Both the position numbers and the translations under genes were made by a program. A stretch of 23,189 nucleotides of DNA from a virus: the IMG/VR virus record IMGVR_UViG_3300042868_003471, positions 1-23,189 of that record, one strand, 5' to 3'. The notes beneath the pieces were generated by a model, which had not been told where the DNA came from, did no database searches, and was given only the letters and a program-made list of their open reading frames with translations. Every line of letters starts with the position of its first letter. Position 1 is the first letter of the stretch. Below, piece after piece: positions 21,787 to 23,189 of this stretch.

Positions 21787-21810
21787 AAAAAAGTCGGGTA
21801 AGACCCGACT
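21787..21810 (-). terminator. Rho-independent terminator
   Basis: AGTCGGGT (21792-21799) and ACCCGACT (21803-21810) form a perfect 8-bp stem with a 3-base loop. On the minus strand it is followed by five T residues (21791-21787). It lies about 35 bases past the stop of the gene at 21844 and just before the packaging-operon promoter. Confidence 0.85.
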
Positions 21811-21843
21811 CCTTTGATTAATGAAACTATGCAATAAAAAAAA

Positions 21844-22017
21844 TTAAATACTTCGAATGATGAGATTGAGTTTTGGAACTGCGTTCTCCTCAATCCATTT
21901 TTTTTCTTGAACTGCCTTTCCGTAAACGAGGAGAGGCCTACCTCTCCGGTCTCGTGCCGTGTAGAGTTGGTCTGCTCCGGTCTCGGTGATTTTGAAAATT
22001 CCGAACTTCGCTCTCAT
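21844..22017 (-). CDS. Small hypothetical protein
   Basis: This is a 57-residue protein. The ATG at 22017 makes an ATGA overlap with the previous stop and is preferred over an ATG at 22053. The sequence contains GIFKITETGADQLYTARD and ends KLNLIIRSI, giving a beta-alpha look with mixed charge. No family is recognised. It is the second gene of a two-gene unit closed by the terminator at 21787-21810. Confidence 0.6.
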   Translation of the reverse strand: MRAKFGIFKITETGADQLYTARDRRGRPLLVYGKAVQEKKWIEENAVPKLNLIIRSI

Positions 22018-22259
22018 ATCCGGGATGAATAAGTGTTTCGGATGATTTCCCATGTTCCGGCCGGAGTCAATCCCATGGGGATGTTCTTGACATCGTTGGC
22101 CGTTATATCATACACGATGACCTCCTCGGCCTCGTACTCTTCGGAATCGAATCCGATGACCACGAAGTGATTCGGGATGTTGGACTTGTTGCCGGACTTG
22201 GCTCTGAACTCCGTGCCGAATGGAACGGAGGAGTCGATTTTGATTTGCGTTTTTGCCAT
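22014..22259 (-). CDS. Small hypothetical protein
   Basis: This is an 81-residue protein starting at the ATG at 22259; the longer frame to 22403 begins with a His/Arg-rich shadow and crosses a hairpin. It is beta-rich and acidic (VVIGFDSEEYEAEEVIVYDI) with no membrane helix or motif I recognise. It is coupled to the following gene by an ATGA overlap. No TAnnTTTG box is seen before it, so it may be transcribed by read-through past the hairpin at 22277-22296. Confidence 0.6.
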   Translation of the reverse strand: MAKTQIKIDSSVPFGTEFRAKSGNKSNIPNHFVVIGFDSEEYEAEEVIVYDITANDVKNIPMGLTPAGTWEIIRNTYSSRI

Positions 22260-22276
22260 TTTTGAAATTTGAAAAT

Positions 22277-22296
22277 GGGGAGGATTGCTCCTCCCC
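22277..22296 (-). terminator. Hairpin, weak terminator or attenuator
   Basis: GGGGAGGA (22277-22284) and TCCTCCCC (22289-22296) pair perfectly with a 4-base loop, about ten bases past the stop of the gene at 22307. On the minus strand it is followed by ATTTTC, a weaker T tract than the others, and the next gene starts 18 bases on. Partial termination is likely. Confidence 0.6.
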
Positions 22297-22306
22297 GGTG
22301 AAACAT

Positions 22307-22828
22307 TTACTTGATAAGGTAGCGATAGTGAGGTCTTACGATTTCGCCTTCTGCGATGATGGTGAATGCTCTCACTTTCTTTGTGCCATCGGTGATGGTG
22401 CATTCGAAGTTTACACCTTGAAACCCGGAGGTCACTTGGATTGACTCAGCATTCAGATTCTTGGCCTCTACACGAAAAGCCAATTTCTCGATGCTCTGAA
22501 TGTAGTGGGTTTCGGCATTCTGAATTTCTTTTGCGATGAATGCTTCACGACCTTTGCGAACTTGAGATTTTGCATTTCTCTCCATGTTGTAATGAGTTTT
22601 TGCATCTTTTGAATTGTAAAAACTTAATGGGAACAATGTATATTCTTTTCCATATTGATTCACAATTCTTGGAGTGATACCAAAATAAGAACAATATTCA
22701 GCGACATTCCATTTTGCAATTTTTTCGATACGAGTGAACTCTCTTTCTGCGTATTCTTGAGTTTTTGCCATGAATGTTGCCTTGAATTCGGCAGTTTGAG
22801 CGAGGAGGATGTTTTTTAGTGTTTCCAT
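22307..22828 (-). CDS. Hypothetical protein with its own conserved leader
   Basis: This is a 173-residue protein. The ATG at 22828 is fixed by its leader, a 49-bp repeat ending 10 bases upstream. The protein is helical and charged in its first half (METLKNILLAQTAEFKATFM, REFTRIEKIAKWNVAEYCSY) and has an AKSQVRKGREAFIAKEIQNA helix in the middle (about 86-105). The C-terminal 50 residues are beta-rich (GVNFECTITDGTKKVRAFTI). No family is recognised. The DNA is A/T-rich compared with the terminase genes. A shared leader with the gene at 2150 points to common timing. Its place before the packaging genes suggests an early or DNA-related role, by inference only. Confidence 0.7.
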   Translation of the reverse strand: METLKNILLAQTAEFKATFMAKTQEYAEREFTRIEKIAKWNVAEYCSYFGITPRIVNQYGKEYTLFPLSFYNSKDAKTHYNMERNAKSQVRKGREAFIAKEIQNAETHYIQSIEKLAFRVEAKNLNAESIQVTSGFQGVNFECTITDGTKKVRAFTIIAEGEIVRPHYRYLIK

Positions 22829-22838
22829 TTTTTTGCTG

Positions 22839-22887
22839 TTGGTTAGTGAGTGCAAAGCAATACCAAGTTTCCGAAACTGCAAAATAT
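22839..22887 (-). repeat. 49-bp leader repeat, copy B (probable promoter/5' leader)
   Basis: Read on the minus strand from 22887 down, this stretch matches 2091-2139 with seven mismatches and no gaps (positions 12, 17, 21, 24, 27, 30 and 34 of the alignment). It ends 10 bases before the ATG at 22828, as the other copy does before 2150. ACTTTTTTTGC lies just upstream. The perfect inverted repeat of copy A is only partly kept; TTGGT and ACCAA could pair here instead. Confidence 0.75.
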
Positions 22888-22921
22888 CGGAGCAAAAAAA
22901 GTGAAATATTTTTCGATTATT

Positions 22922-23158
22922 TTACAATCTCTTGAATTTCTTGGCCTTAGACTTGACCGATTTGTTGCCAACGCAACCCCATGCTTGGCGAGACAACTCG
23001 TTTGGGCATGTGGTTGTCTTGGACTTACACTTCGGAATCCCGGCAGACCGGGTGCAATACGAATCGCCTTTCTTCGTTCCGGGAGCGATGGAATATCCCT
23101 TCGCCCCGAACTTGATGGTCTTGCCGTTGATGGTGGTCTTGAACTTCTTCTCTGCCAT
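22922..23158 (-). CDS. Small Cys/Lys-rich phage protein
   Basis: This is a 78-residue protein from the ATG at 23158. The frame stays open to the window edge, so an upstream start is not excluded, but MAEKKFKTTINGKTIKFGAK is a natural beginning. It continues with GYSIAPGTKKGDSYCTRSAG, then CKSKTTTCPNE and WGCVGNKS. The YC-RS and spaced Cys residues match, from memory, a short protein widespread in phages of diverse hosts with no known function. It is strongly basic (ends KSKAKKFKRL). Its Cys pattern hints at a metal-binding knob. About 90 bases, including the leader copy B, separate it from the next gene. Confidence 0.7.
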   Translation of the reverse strand: MAEKKFKTTINGKTIKFGAKGYSIAPGTKKGDSYCTRSAGIPKCKSKTTTCPNELSRQAWGCVGNKSVKSKAKKFKRL

Positions 23159-23189
23159 GGTTTCAACGGCCTTGGCCTCGGTACTGCTT

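Noticed and set aside
1-23189. tRNA genes, CRISPR arrays, insertion sequences and attachment sites
   Set aside because: No cloverleaf-like stretch, regular spaced repeats, transposase or integrase motif was seen on either strand.

Overview
The window is an internal piece of a double-stranded DNA tailed phage, or possibly a prophage. It is almost wholly coding and about 46% GC by eye. The host is probably a member of the Bacteroidetes, for three reasons. Several genes follow a TAnnTTTG box, the -7 element used by Bacteroidetes sigma factors. Ribosome-binding sites are hard to see. Many small proteins resemble families common in phages of that phylum. A long tape-measure protein and a likely chaperone frameshift point to a long tail, more likely a siphovirus than a myovirus since no sheath gene is seen. 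No integrase, repressor, DNA polymerase, tRNA gene or CRISPR array is visible. The lifestyle cannot be judged from this piece.

Layout, in the direction most genes are read (minus strand, right to left). At 23158-21844 are four small genes; one (22828-22307) has its own leader, and hairpin terminators lie at 22277-22296 and 21792-21810. At 21747-17505 is a packaging operon: two small basic or membrane proteins, a small unknown protein, a ParB-domain protein, a DUF5681-type small terminase, the large terminase, a Cys-rich structural-like protein, a membrane protein, and a tail-chaperone-like gene with an apparent -1 frameshift. It ends at a terminator at 17476-17502. At 17450-5262 is a tail-plus-portal operon: tape measure, a large tail protein, a fibre-like protein, another large tail protein, a structural protein with an Ig-like end, and the portal. 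It ends at a terminator at 5201-5232. At 4623-2632 are a MuF head protein fused to a Zn-metallopeptidase domain and a small Cys protein. At 1595-767 are three small membrane proteins (holin or spanin candidates). At 749-1 is a partial structural-like gene that runs off the left edge. Three genes face the other way: an M15-type endolysin (1656-2075), an unknown Cys-motif protein (2150-2635) and a PD-(D/E)XK nuclease-like protein (4703-5200).

How the parts fit. The terminase packages DNA through the portal. MuF normally sits inside the head next to the portal and may be ejected with the DNA, so its peptidase end could act in the new host cell. The chaperone and tape measure build the tail, and the large proteins at 8048-14513 form its tip and fibres. 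Endolysin and membrane proteins are divergent neighbours and would release progeny. Most minus-strand operons start from a shared box, TAnnTTTGYGAAAA. A second kind of leader (49 bp, 42 identical) precedes two genes at opposite ends of the window.

The major capsid protein and head maturation protease were not recognised and may lie beyond the left edge. No gene-free stretch exceeds about 100 bases. GATC appears only once in the window by manual reading, against about 90 expected.
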